64,000 nucleotides of DNA, from NCBI GenBank assembly GCA_963971305.1, contig OZ020303.1:20271184-20335183 (forward strand), read 5' to 3'. Both the position numbers and the translations under genes were made by a program. Shown piece by piece: positions 33,351-44,800 of this stretch. The notes under the pieces are model-generated. The model made no database searches, was not told the origin of the DNA, and saw only the letters and a list, made by a program, of their open reading frames with translations. Each line of letters opens with the position of its first letter. Position 1 is the first letter of the stretch. The DNA is from Arcuatula senhousia (taxonomy: Eukaryota; Mollusca; Bivalvia; Mytilida; Mytilidae).

Positions 33351-34243
33351 TGCAAGTGCTTACCAAATATTAATGGAGTACCATAATTTGTTATATAAAT
33401 GTAAAACAGACTTAGTAAAAACTTTATTAATTGTGTCCACCGCCGTCGCCGCGACCGGATTACCATGTCTAAGTCTCGCCTTACGCGACATTTGTTGCAG
33501 GCCAGGCAAAAAAAAATCACAGCAAAGAAAATCATATTTCTGATTGTGAGTATCACCATCCAGACAACTTGCTCGTTACGTTGGTTTAACAGCGGAGGTT
33601 ACCACGTTGACAGTGAATAGAACGTCTAATTTTACTTCATTTATATACAAATCAATGTATTCAATTTAAAGAAATATGATATGAGAAAAATTGAGCTTGC
33701 TCTCGTCATTCTTTGATGATAGTTAGTTGTACATTGAGTGTTTATGACACAATATCCAAAAACAAAAAAGTAAGCAATTTGGGAATTTACTTTAAGTCAG
33801 TTTTCAAGGAACTAATTCAAATCCAGACCTTTTGTTAAGACAATAATTGCTACAAAACAGATCAGCTATTTTAGCTGGGATGACACGTTCTGTCTTTTAG
33901 ATCACGTTTCTAAGAAAATGTCTTATAAATGATTGGTTTCTTTCAAAGGTTGCTTTGGCATCAACCATTAGACCAAAGATGATCGCTTTAACTTTTTGTA
34001 TGCAAGTGAAAAAAAAAAGTTGCTGAATTATCTCTGGTCCGTAAAATCTTCAAGGGGGGGGGGGGCATTTGAAGCAATTTAAGCTTGTTTGGGGATCTTA
34101 TTGATATAACTTCAATATGCGATTTCTTAACAATCATATCTTGAATTTCGAGAAATTTAAAAGACTAAATATCTTAAAAAGAGACACACTTTGCTCGCCT
34201 TCAAGACCTTGATTATAATTTTAGTATTTACATTTGTACTTGT
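33351..34243. other. No gene recognised
   Basis: A short GC-rich patch at 33433-33500 lies in overlapping frames on both strands without a recognised domain. A G10 run occurs near 34056. Confidence 0.4.
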
Positions 34244-34251
34244 CAATAAAT

Positions 34252-34957
34252 CGGTGCATTTCATTTGAGCGAATTGATATTTCAATTGAGCGAAGAAAAA
34301 GTTTCATTTGAGCGAAATATTCTTTTAATTTGAGCGAATTTTTCTACAGGTAAATTACAGGTAAATTTTGCTTTTACTGGTAAATTTTTAGAACATTTTC
34401 CTTTGTACTATTAAGGAAACATTTGTAGATAGAACAAATATGTAAACAATATGTTTATTAAAATATTTTTCTACATGCTAAAAAAAAATTATGTCAGATA
34501 CCAACTTTAAAATGTGAGCACTATGTATTAACGTCTAGACTGACTTTATCATTTTACAAGTCGACGCATAAAACAAATTTGTACACGAGCAGCTTAATAA
34601 ATTCGAATCTAGTAATTTGGTCACTAGTGTATTTTTGATAAGTGTCTATCGAAAATTCAATCTTCTAATAGATAGAAATGAAAAATTAATGAAATCAAGG
34701 TACTGAAACTGTGAATCGAATGTTTGTTCCACAACCACTACATCTAATTTAATATTAAAATAAAATATTTTAAATGTTATTTAAGTAAAGTAAATATATA
34801 CAAGTTTAAGTCCTCTTCTCTCTCTCTCTCTCTTTTGTTCAAATTTTATAGTCATTTACCTATATTTACCTGGAAAATATTCGCTCAATTGAAATAGAAA
34901 AATTCGCTCAAATGAAAACAGGGGTCATTTTCAAATTCGCTCAAATGAAATGCGCCC
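34252..34957. mobile_element. 706-bp foldback MITE with 8-bp target-site duplication
   Basis: CAATAAAT at 34244-34251 and 34958-34965 flanks the element exactly. The ends CGGTGCATTTCATTTGAGCG and its near-complement (GGGCGCATTTCATTTGAGCG read inward) are terminal inverted repeats. Each end has further 'catttgagcgaa' and 'caattgagcgaa' words (four at the left, three at the right). A (TC)n run lies at 34815-34833. An 8-bp duplication is typical of hAT-type transposases; no coding capacity is present. Confidence 0.75.
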
Positions 34958-34965
34958 CAATAAAT

Positions 34966-35712
34966 GTCATATCCGTGGATTCATTAAGCTCCGATTGTTA
35001 AATTTACGAAATAATTAAAGATCTTGAAGCGTTTTAAAGTTCTTTTATGCTGGTTTTTTTTTCAATAACTCAGCCTTGAAAAGAACAAAACACAATCTAC
35101 GTTGTCGTTTCATGAATCCTACTGACACATTAAGAGTTCATCACATTTTATAGAGAAGTAGGAAACAGACGAAACACTCTTTGAAAATTACCAAATTTAT
35201 TGGGTCCTTAAAAATGACAAACTAAGTAAACAATAACAGGATGCTTTTCAAGATTCATTAGAACTGCATAAAAGGATAAGAATAAAATGCATACCAGGTG
35301 TTTAAGACTTCTTACAAGAATCGGTTTATGAACATATGTACAAAATTGAACATATCATACAATCATAATTTTAGCATTTCAGTGATTTATAGTTTGTGTA
35401 TGCGGTTTGAAAATAAAACAAAAAATCAGATGTCCGTTTTAAACTGGACAGTGGAACAACTGCTCATCTTGAGATTTGTCTTGCAAACTCTCATGAATGG
35501 CTATTTTCGTGCAGCGAATATGCTATTTTCAACACACATTTCCACTTTTCTTCTACAATTTGACCTTTACAGAGCTGACTGACTTATAGCAAACAACATT
35601 CTACAGTTGATGATTTATTTTTTTATTATTGTCCTATAAAAATGTGGACTAGATGATTTGATAATTTCAAATACCAAAACGTGGGTATAAACGGTTAATT
35701 TGGATATGCTAT
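34966..35712. other. No recognised feature
   Basis: AT-rich; a 94-codon plus frame (35298-35582) has no recognised domain and no splice support. Confidence 0.4.
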
Positions 35713-35905
35713 ATATCGATGTTTCAAGGAGTAACCTCTCATCGGTAGCATTTAAATCAAAACATTTGATGGTCAAATTTCGAAACTGTTAAAAACGAAA
35801 AGTACTCAAAACCAAAAGTTCGAACAAGGAAGGCAAATCCAGCACCGAGGATATCGACCATGTGCATTACAAGGAAAGAAACCTGGTGTTTGAAACAATT
35901 TTGAA
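35713..35905 (-). repeat. Dispersed repeat shared with 43555-43725
   Basis: Both loci read, in order, 'cctctcatc' then 'agcatt', 'aaatcaaaa', 'gaagtactc' or 'aaagtactc', 'cacc/cact' before 'atcgac' or 'gtcgat', and 'aaggaaagaaa'. The 100-codon minus frame here (36059-35757) crosses it and is not supported as a gene; the other copy has stops. Confidence 0.5.
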
Positions 35906-36905
35906 TTCTCTGTCCACAAACCATTAGCAAATGCCAATTTGGGTACTTGCACACATTGAAGCTTTTGAGATTTAATAGTTGAATTACAAAGATGTCAAAG
36001 AGAAACTCTATCTCAACATGTCCAAGAAATCTACTTAAAAAAGCAAGAAATCCTAACAAGCATTTCGCAAGGCATTTTGGATTTAATCACATGATATGGC
36101 AAAAAATTTCCCTCTTTCATTGTGTTCTTAAGACAACTAAAAACTACGTGAGGCAAAAAAGGGAACAAACAGTTTTCCATATGTCCTATACATTTTCTTC
36201 AGTTATGATGTGAACAAAAACACTTATAAGAGACCATATAAGAACCTAGGTCTGTATGCTGACCTATGACGTCCTTTTAAAAATAAGTCCAAACTTTGTA
36301 AATGAAATCTACACACCATGTGTTGGTGGGACAGAGATGCTACTTTGAAATCACATAACAATCATATTCAAGCTAGGAATGTAAATCCAATAATTATACA
36401 GAAGTATTGTTGACAGAAAAGACATTGTCAATATATTTAAAATGAGTTAAGAAGACCTTGTTTATTTTCATATTATTGACATATTTCTTCTCCTTTGACA
36501 TTCACGTTGCCAAGAACAATAAAATGAATACAATCCCGATCCCTTGTGTAACAAAGCACGTGTAACAAATTTAGCAGAACAATGGCCTAAAAAAACTAAG
36601 TCATATATTTTGAAATTGCTCGAAGTTGAAGCTTGTTTGAAGTTAAAAGCATATAACATTATTTCTAAATTTAATCTAATTCAATTAACCTTTATTTTTA
36701 TGACTGTTGTTTTTATGTGAAAAATTTCTATAAACAGTTTCTAAGGCCTTTATTCCTATTTTAATCTTTTGTTTTTAATGTCTGAGAATATTAATCAGAT
36801 ATAATTTTAATACTCTCTTAAGGCTGTATTAAAAAGCACAGCCTTGAAAAATAATCTCATATCTTAATGAATTTCGTTTTCAAAAGAAAACAGAATTTAA
36901 AAGTC
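35906..36905. other. No gene recognised
   Basis: AT-rich sequence. 36232-36420 loosely resembles the foldback family at 30820-31010 ('agagaccatataagaacc', 'gggacagagatgctacttt'). Confidence 0.35.
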
Positions 36906-37582
36906 AGATATCTTATGAAGAACCATGACCCTTGAAAATGATGATTTTTCATGACATTTCACCTTTTTGCTGTCAGCACTAGATTTGTCTGATTTCATGT
37001 AAATTTGAACTGTCTGTTCAGATATTTTTGTATGTCTCAATTCTGAACTCGGTTTAGTTACTTCTTTTTTACATTGTTTGAAATAACAAAAATAGCAAAA
37101 ATTTACAAAATTCTGAGGTACAAATGGTGCACAAGAATGTCATTTTTTCGCTTTACATAACCAAATTCTTACAAAACCAAGTCGATAAAGAAGTTTTGAA
37201 ATTATTCAATAACACATCTACAGCTCAGGACTTGAAGTTACTCGCAATTACACGGAGTTTCTCGACCATTTTCTACCAAGGTGTCTTTCATGTAAAACTA
37301 TTTTGTCACGGTTTTCCATGACAAAAAATAATGAAAAGTCATAGAAAATCATGACTTTCTAAAAGTCATGATTTTTCATGATCTTTAAAAATGATGATTT
37401 TTCATGACTCTGCAACATCTTCAAGTCATGAATTTCCATCACGAAAATGTAATTTAAAGATCATGGATTTTCTTGACCTTGTTCTACTTTATATGAAGTC
37501 ATGGGTTTTCATTACAATTAATTCATTTAAATGTCATGAAAAATCATCATTTTCCAAGATCATGGTTTTTCACAAGATATCT
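36906..37582. repeat. Inverted pair enclosing 'tcatgatttttcatga' repeats
   Basis: 36906-36959 and 37529-37582 are inverted copies ~54 bases long ('agatatct', 'ccatgac', 'gatgatttttcatgacattt'). Between 37330 and 37560 the words 'agtcatgatttttcatgat' and 'tcatggattttc' recur irregularly. Two frames that cross it are spurious. Confidence 0.6.
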
Positions 37583-37916
37583 GACTGTTTAAAGCTTTTT
37601 GAAAAGTTAAAAGTTTAAAGACCTTGAAAAATACAATAGCAGAATGCTATTTCACAAACCATCTATAAAAAAGAAAGCACACCAGAACAAAAATTGGTGA
37701 AGCCAAAATATAAGATGGATTAGCCTAAAGTTATATTCTGCGAATCCTAAAACTAAACTTAAACAATGTAAAATTTCAGATCTGTTCAAAAATGTGAAAG
37801 GCCATGTGGATGGAAAAGTCAATTCATATGGATACTGTATCCTAGGTTCGTTAGCCTTTTAATTGCAGACACTGGGTGTATAGATGTACTTATTCCTAAT
37901 TAAGTTTATAGCGGAA

Positions 37917-38120
37917 TTAGAACTGTGGAATGCCAATATATAGACTAATGCTCCAGATGTTACCAAATGCACTAACGACATCGGAGTAATCGAAAATAAT
38001 GAGATATGGAATAAAAGTACGCGACGCAGCTCGCATAACAAGCGATAACAATGGACAACCGGCAGCAGCCTTAAATGAGTCCAGTAGGCGCTGCTTGCCG
38101 TTCTTCAATTGGCCTATGGT
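37917..38120 (-). other. Exon-like segment also present at 58690-58819
   Basis: Minus strand: an attag acceptor at 38122-38121, then an open frame of about 65 codons (TIGQLKNGKQRLLDSFKAAAG onward, with a hydrophobic stretch). The copy at 58819-58690 has the same acceptor position ('attaag') and shared sequence ('ccatgggccaattg', 'agcagcgcct', 'gtgtcgcgtac', 'catctcattattttc') but contains stops. It may be a real exon plus a pseudogene copy, or a repeat. Confidence 0.3.
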
Positions 38121-38639
38121 CTAAATGAAATAAAACAAACATTGAGTGTTGCTATAAGGCGGAACGAAAAATTGAAAAATCTACAACAAATAAATCATAA
38201 AAAGCAATAGTTTATATAAACTCTCTGACTCATTATAGTAGACAAACATACTAAGATTCAGGCCAATATTCTTTAACATTTTCATTTGATTTTAAGTGCG
38301 GAAAACTAAGCTCTGACAGAACGACAAACAGTGACGGAGTGAATACTTTAATACTAGTCAGCCCTTATCAGCTTTCACCATTGAGAGACTGATAATTTAT
38401 CTATCGAACTTCGATTTGTCCAGGAGAAAAAGAAAAAAAAACAAGGTCAACACACAAAGAAATTGAAGATCGAAAATGAAAGAAGAAATGACTTCCAAAC
38501 TTTAACAAAAGCCTTACAATTGCAATAAAATAAAATGCGATTCCCTCCTCCTATACAAGTACGTTTTTATTAATGGTAGTTAGTTTTAGTGTCCAGTTCC
38601 AATATTATTGATCGTCCTTTACTAGATTTTTTCGTTATC

Positions 38640-38822
38640 TATGCAACGGGTGTGTTGCAACAGGCAACAAGCAGGGACTTCTTTGTGTTGTTGTTTCTAT
38701 ATTCAGTTGGTATTTTGTTTTTTTAATGGTATCTGTTTACTGATTGTGTCTTCTTTGTCCTTTCGGAATTTGACATTCAAGTACCCTATTTGTGACTTAT
38801 TTGTACCCATTTTTGCTTCTTA
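38640..38822 (+). mobile_element. Penelope-like retroelement tail fragment
   Basis: 'gcaacgggtgtgttgcaac', 'tcctttcggaatttgacat' and 'acccatttttgcttctta' match the family tail in order. The 84-codon frame over it is not a gene. Confidence 0.5.
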
Positions 38823-39254
38823 TACTTTTTCATATCTAATTATGCAAGAATTATTGAACAAGAACTTTCAAGAAAAGCAATGTACTTTACAATAGATCAT
38901 TGCTCATTTGTGGTTTCTTTTCAATATTTGTAAAAGTCTAAATCAATGTCAGAAGCCATGCATGACAAACCTTTTAATGATGATGTAAAACTCGGCATTT
39001 TTGCTCAGTTTTCTCCTTCGTTGTTTAAGTTATAACAATAGTATGTTTTCTTAGTTGAATGTCCCTTAGAACAGAAAGTGAGAAGTATATACATGCATTT
39101 TCGTTTCATTGTAAACTTATTATTGCTCGAGAGTCTTAATAACTTTCCTTTGATGATTTTGTTTTGCCGTAACAGTAAATTTTTAATATTTTTTATCGGT
39201 TACAATGTCATCAATCAATCACTGCTCCTACATAGAAAAGATGTTTGAAATTCT

Positions 39255-39520
39255 TGTTTAGGTTCGCAAGTTATTGCTTTTCTCCCTAGCAGCGCTTACT
39301 CATCTGTATCATGAATGAGAAATAAAGTGAACATGAAACGATGATGTACACGAGACGTGCAGAAATGTTCATAAATGTGCGCTTTCGAACACAACGTACC
39401 ACTATGATTTGCTTTCTGTTTTTCCATGTCTTCCCAATTATTCAACTAAGTCGCTTTGAAAAGCACTTCGACCCAAACGGGCTGAGTGCTGCTGCGAACC
39501 TATCATTCACCATGTACCAG
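39255..39520 (-). mobile_element. Dispersed retroposon, degenerate copy
   Basis: 'caagttattgcttttctcc', 'aaataaagtgaacatgaaac', 'gtaccactatgatttgc' and 'gctgagtgctgctgcgaa' follow the family order from tail to head, with the centre partly lost. Confidence 0.5.
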
Positions 39521-40040
39521 CACGTAACGTGAAATTAATGTGATCATTTCAATATAAGAGGCAGCTGAATCTGCCTCCTTAAATGTGTTATTGTAGGAAT
39601 CAAATGAAACCTTTAAGATTAAAACAGGCTTAACATATCTTGAGGTAAATGCACCTCCTTGTTAAAGAAATTTAGGTTCGTAAAAGCATTTAAAAACAAA
39701 TCGACGAAGAGAAATGCACTTTTATGTAGAAAATCTCCCCTCCAAACATGTTGAAGTTTTAGAAAAATATGTACAAGTCACGAGTCCACAACAACATAAC
39801 AAAAAATTCATTAATAGGTTTATTAAAACGACATTTTAATTTCTCATGTGGTTGGGGTTCTGTATTGAGCAGAAAAGTAAATACTTTCAATAAAATACTT
39901 TTTAGAAAATGATCGGGATTTAAAACTTCATTACAAATCTCCCGAAGTCTTTAAAATCAACAAATTACAGATTCCACAACCAGAATAAATAGTGTCGTAG
40001 TATACTTGTTGCCCTCTCCGACAGCAGACATAACATGAGC
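39521..40040. other. No recognised feature
   Basis: AT-rich spacer, nothing recognised. Confidence 0.4.
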
Positions 40041-40044
40041 AGAG

Positions 40045-40525
40045 TGAGTGAGTGAGTGAGTTGGTGTTTTACGGCCGTGCAACGCTATATAGGTTATTTA
40101 CATGCGATTAACATGAAAAGGATGATAAAATGAACATGAAACGATGATGATAAATGAAATATGGAGATGGGGTGGGAAACAAGGAACAGTAAATTTTGAA
40201 GAACCACAGGAAAATGGGAGAGGTGGGTAGGGGCAGAAAATTTAGCCTATGTGGCACTACTTGGCGTTCCACAAAGAGGTCTTTACGTGCATGAAGCGTG
40301 GCACTCTCCACACACGTTGGCCTACTATGGTCAGAGGTCAGGGTTTCCGTATTATAGACCTGACAACCCCTGCGGACGAGGGCCACCCTATTCAGCCACC
40401 TAGAGTACACACTTGGTCGCTCTGTGGGATGAGCACTGACCCGACGTCAGAATCCCAAGACCCTTAGTCGCCTCTTACGACAAACCATGCTCTGCTGTGG
40501 GCCTATTCGCCACCTGGGTCCCAGA
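40045..40525 (-). mobile_element. Dispersed retroposon, (ACTC)n subfamily, full-length
   Basis: Sense is minus: head 'gcgaataggcccacagcag', then 'tttgtcgtaagaggcgac', centre 'gtgtgtggagagtgccac' and 'catgcacgtaaagacctc', tail 'gtaaaacaccaactcactca' and (ACTC)n at 40043-40060. The best-preserved copy in the window. Frames on both strands across it are spurious. Confidence 0.75.
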
Positions 40526-41107
40526 AAGTCAACAAAAAGATGCGTATTAATAGTCGAAACAAAAGATTGTCTCTTTTGCTACTCCTGTTGTCAATTTATA
40601 CAACAGTCAAAGTTTGGTCTTCCAGAGAACCTGACACTGTGACCTTCGGCTTTACTGGGGACTTACTGCACTTGGGGTAGAAGCAAATTATGAAAATATA
40701 TCTAAGCTTACTTTTTGTTCGTATGGATTGTTCTATAGTTTAGGTAACCAATACAAATAGGTTCAGCATTACATGTCCCATCGTCATCTTTGTGTTTAAA
40801 GATGAAAGAATTGCTGTTAGTTTAAGCGTATGTAACACTAGAGATCAAGGCCTAGTTTTCTAATGAAGATCAATGAATACAAAAACGTATGCCTTTGATA
40901 CAAAACAATATGGTAGAAGATGTGACAGCTTTCTTTTTGTTGTAAAGAAGAGAGGAAATCAAAAGCACCCCATCACTTAATTTAGAATACAGTTGATTTT
41001 TTTTAATTTGATGAACAAGCGATTTCTTACCTAGTCTGATAACAATTATTTTTTTCCTTAATCCAATTCCCTCTCTATTCAACTTTTGCTATTAACATTT
41101 ACAAAGT
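40526..41107. other. No recognised feature
   Basis: AT-rich; a 70-codon minus frame has no recognised domain. Confidence 0.4.
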
Positions 41108-41262
41108 TCATTACGAATAGAGTTCGCGTTGTTGATTGATATTTAGTGTTTTTTTGTGTTTCTCTGTTTTATGTTGTCTGTTTTTTTTGTCCTGTCCTTG
41201 TTTGTGTTTGCTGGTTTTATCTCTGCCCTTTCGGACTTTGGCATTCGGATGCCCTCCTTCTT
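41108..41262 (+). mobile_element. Penelope-like retroelement tail fragment
   Basis: 'ttacgaatagagttcgcgtt', 'gttgattgatatttagtg', 'tttatctctgccctttcgg' and 'cattcggatgccc' are the family tail. Frames on both strands are spurious. Confidence 0.55.
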
Positions 41263-41482
41263 TCATGACAGAGATAACCAGTGATGTTATAACCAGGAAA
41301 AAGAGAGACAACTGCAAGTAAGATGGGACTTATAATATCAAATCTCAAATGCACAATGAGAAACGAAAAACCAATGCGAAATTAAAGGTCATGAAGGTCC
41401 TGCTTGGTACGGGTATTTCAACAAAAACACAGAGCGACACCATAACTTATGCTATAAGACCTTTAAAATATAAGTACATGTA

Positions 41483-41488
41483 TTTATT
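41483..41488 (-). promoter_or_regulatory. Candidate polyadenylation signal AATAAA
   Basis: An AATAAA hexamer on the minus strand about 85 bases after the stop codon of the receptor-like gene, at a distance compatible with a short 3' UTR. Confidence 0.4.
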
Positions 41489-41571
41489 GAAATAATAATA
41501 TTAATAATATTGCACTCAAATTATGATTTATAAAGTTGATTAAACACCTTGAGGGTTAGTAAGCTTTTCTT

Positions 41572-41892
41572 TCAGACCGGGAAAGAACTATTGTCGTAAG
41601 GTGACACTTCATCACTGCCATTATGCCGATTCAATGTGACATGTCCATTTGTTTGTTGCACATCTGGTAAAATCTCAATGTATGCATTATCTGCCGAACT
41701 TAAGGTATCAGTTTTCTCGTCGGATATATTGAAAGCATTATTGTTAAATCCATAGAGAACGGACGGGGACGGCTCCATGTATGTTTGCACTGATGTCACT
41801 GATTGTTTTCGGTCTCCTGAGTTTGAGGATGATTGCAGCGTCGGTGGTCTCTCTGGTAGTCTTGGAGCTCCATTAACATGCTCGTAATGTCT
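41572..41892 (-). CDS. Exon 5: C-terminal tyrosine- and proline-rich tail and stop
   Basis: The acceptor is tattgtag and the exon starts in phase 0. It encodes residues 201-306 and a TGA stop at 41574-41572. It contains HYEHV, a proline-rich segment APRLPERPP, QTYMEP, NAYIEIL and the C-terminus SPYDNSSFPV. The polar, disordered composition with scattered tyrosines is typical of signalling tails. Confidence 0.75.
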   Translation of the reverse strand, partial: RHYEHVNGAPRLPERPPTLQSSSNSGDRKQSVTSVQTYMEPSPSVLYGFNNNAFNISDEKTDTLSSADNAYIEILPDVQQTNGHVTLNRHNGSDEVSPYDNSSFPV

Positions 41893-44800
41893 CTACAATA
41901 AAATGTTAAGAGTTAAAACCAATGAAAATAAATAAAATCTCAAAGCTTGCACATAACATAAAGCTGCAATTTGGGGGATTTTTTCTACTTGAAGTTTTTA
42001 CTAATCAAACAGAATTTGATGTTATTAATTTTTTTTTGGTACATATATGCAAGACTTTTCCTGCACAGGTAGAAGCTAAAAAAGTAAATAGTTTAACGCC
42101 TTATTCGCGATATCTTATAAGAATGTATTTCCACGTGAAATCAAAGAAAATGAGCACAATATTGACTACTTAAAAAACATAGGTTTATCATCCCATCCAA
42201 ATCTTTGTATTTTTTTCTTTCAAAGTAAAATTGAATAAAAAAAATTTCTTAATTTCGTTTAAAAGGTATGATAACATAGTAGATCTTTTGACAAACCAAG
42301 AACGAAAAGGCAAATGAATATTCATTTGATATTTTGTCATGCATATATACTCCTTATCTCTTCATATTTAAGTTGAGTGGTTTAAGGATTAGCATTTTTT
42401 TTTCATGCATTGTGTTGCATCGTTGTTACAAATTATTATCAGTCTAGTTTCAAACATTTGTTAGGTCGATTGAGTGAATTTTATTTTAACAAATTACAAC
42501 TCAGGCAAGCTTAATTAACAAATGAAAATTTACATAATAATACTTACTGCTGTATCCTCAATACTAGCATAATGTTCATCTATAATATGAGGTTCATTTC
42601 CGAAATATTGTGGATTGTTCACAGATCCTCTATTATCAAACTGGTTTTTGCTGAAAAAAGGTAATTGAAATATCATTTATTAGATATTCAAAAGTACAAC
42701 GAATTAGTATTTTGATACGCTTATTATTCATAAGTCAGAAAAACAATGAAGTTAAGTGAACCATTGTGGGTATTACCACTCATGTAATACGAAGTCTAAT
42801 GAAACTTATAAGTTCAACACTAAACAAAAATGGCACAAAAATTAAGCAACGCGAGATTTATAGAACGAACGATTAGTTCCATTCGCTTAAAGACAGATCT
42901 GAGTTTGTTTTATTAACAATTTGTAAAAAATGATGGTTATTATAATTATATTGTGACAGTTCTTTTTCTTTTTTTTTCAGTTATTTTTGACGTTGTGCTT
43001 GTTCTAAATCGGTCATTTAAACAATGACAGACTAAAAGCTCAGTGAGTACAGGAATTGATTGACGGACGTATGACTCTTACTGTAAAGTTTCATCAAAAC
43101 CCATGAAGCGGTTTTGCAAAAGGTGTGCTTAGAGATATGATGAATAGAAAACGTGAGTCCTATGTACACATCTTACAAAGTTTGCAAGGTGCAACAATTC
43201 ATTTGTTTGTTAATTTGTTACCAATATATATCATATATAGTTGAAGCAATTACATATGAGGGAAATGCCCAATTCAGTATACATACGTAAGCTTCTTTTT
43301 CTTCTTGAATGATAAAGAAGGTGAATATCCTCTTTTATATAAAACAACACAAGCTATCACAATGAGAATGAGTATAAGTCCTCCTATAACGCCGCCAACG
43401 ATTGCTCCTGTATCAGACGAGCTCTGACTTCCGGTTCCTGCAGGTGTCGCCACAGTCCCTGTGCATCGAGACTCTATAGCATTTAGAGCTGAATCTTGAA
43501 TAAAAAACAAAGTACCAAGGTAGGTAAATGACAATTGTTTATTCCGTTACGCTGTTTATTTATATTTCAATGCCTCTCATCAGCAGCATTGAAATCAAAA
43601 TAATTGGAAGACGAAACCTCGAAGTACTCTACCCAAAAACGTTTGATAAAGAAAGCGCAATTAGCACTGTTGATGTCGATCGTGTGCAATGAAAGGAAAG
43701 AAATCATGAACTTGAAAACAATCGGAAAATTAAAATAAAATTATTTAATTGGTAAAATTCATGTCCGACCAGTCTGATGACCGAACCATTGTGATTACCC
43801 TCGGAGATTTCAGCAGAAGTTATTGACCAGTGGTTTCAAAATACAAAGTATTGATAACCAGTCGAGTATTTGAATTAAAATAATTGAAAGACCGGAAACC
43901 TATCGTACTTCACCCCTAAAAGTAATATATTTTTTTAATTTGTGTGAAAAGGTTAGGGAATGTCCCATGGAGAGGCTTCAGACTGCATAAATTTTCACCC
44001 GGAGACAAAAATCAATCAGCATAATATACAAAAGTTCTTTGTCGACCAATATACTTGTTTCTTTTTACGTCCCGAAAAATTGTCTCTGACAGACAAATAA
44101 GCAAATAAAGTTTAACGAACAAAAGAATCAACAATCGTAAAGAAATAGTACCTGTTCACCTATTTTACCGAGAGTATTTTAAGGTTAATGGTTACTAATG
44201 TTTATTTATCTCTAGGGCCTAAATGTAAATATAGATGCATACATGTATTGAACATGCTTCACTTGTCTGTCAAATGCTGTGTGATGCGTCAAGTGCGGTG
44301 GTTTTACCATTGCCGCCAGCTAGCACATTTTATTATGTGAAGAGGGGAGCAATTTGTCAGTCTTCATCTGCTGATACATAGCCTCTCCACAGCTCGTCCT
44401 ACACAACGCCTTTCCGTAACGACAGATGTACACAGAGCACCACCAAGCCCAAGGCTGAGTTGTGAGGGCAATTGGTAGATGAGGCTCGTTAACCTTGGTT
44501 GGTAGCTCATCTAGGAGAAGGAATAACTCTGAAAAATACCTGGGTGGTGGAACCCATTAGTCAAACATACTGACATCCTCCAAATGGACAGACTGAGCTC
44601 ATAAGCCTTGGACGGTAACCAGTCTAGGAGAATGACACTCTGATGTAAAATCTTCCACTCTTCGTGGGTAATAGAGGTTGTCATATGGCCAACTAGGAGA
44701 AAGCATTCAAACAACGTTCTGGGAAGAATAGGTAGTAATAATATTACTATTATGAAGCCAAAATCGGAAGAAAGCATCCATGCAGATGCCCCTATTTTCG

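Noticed and set aside
35757..36059. A 100-codon minus-strand frame as a membrane protein gene
   Set aside because: Part of it is a dispersed repeat shared with 43555-43725, where the frame is broken; hydrophobicity follows from T-rich sequence.
43555..43600. Hammerhead ribozyme on the minus strand (ctgatgaga then ttgaaat)
   Set aside because: The core words are present but no complementary stem II or stem III could be drawn; kept only as a remark in the feature.
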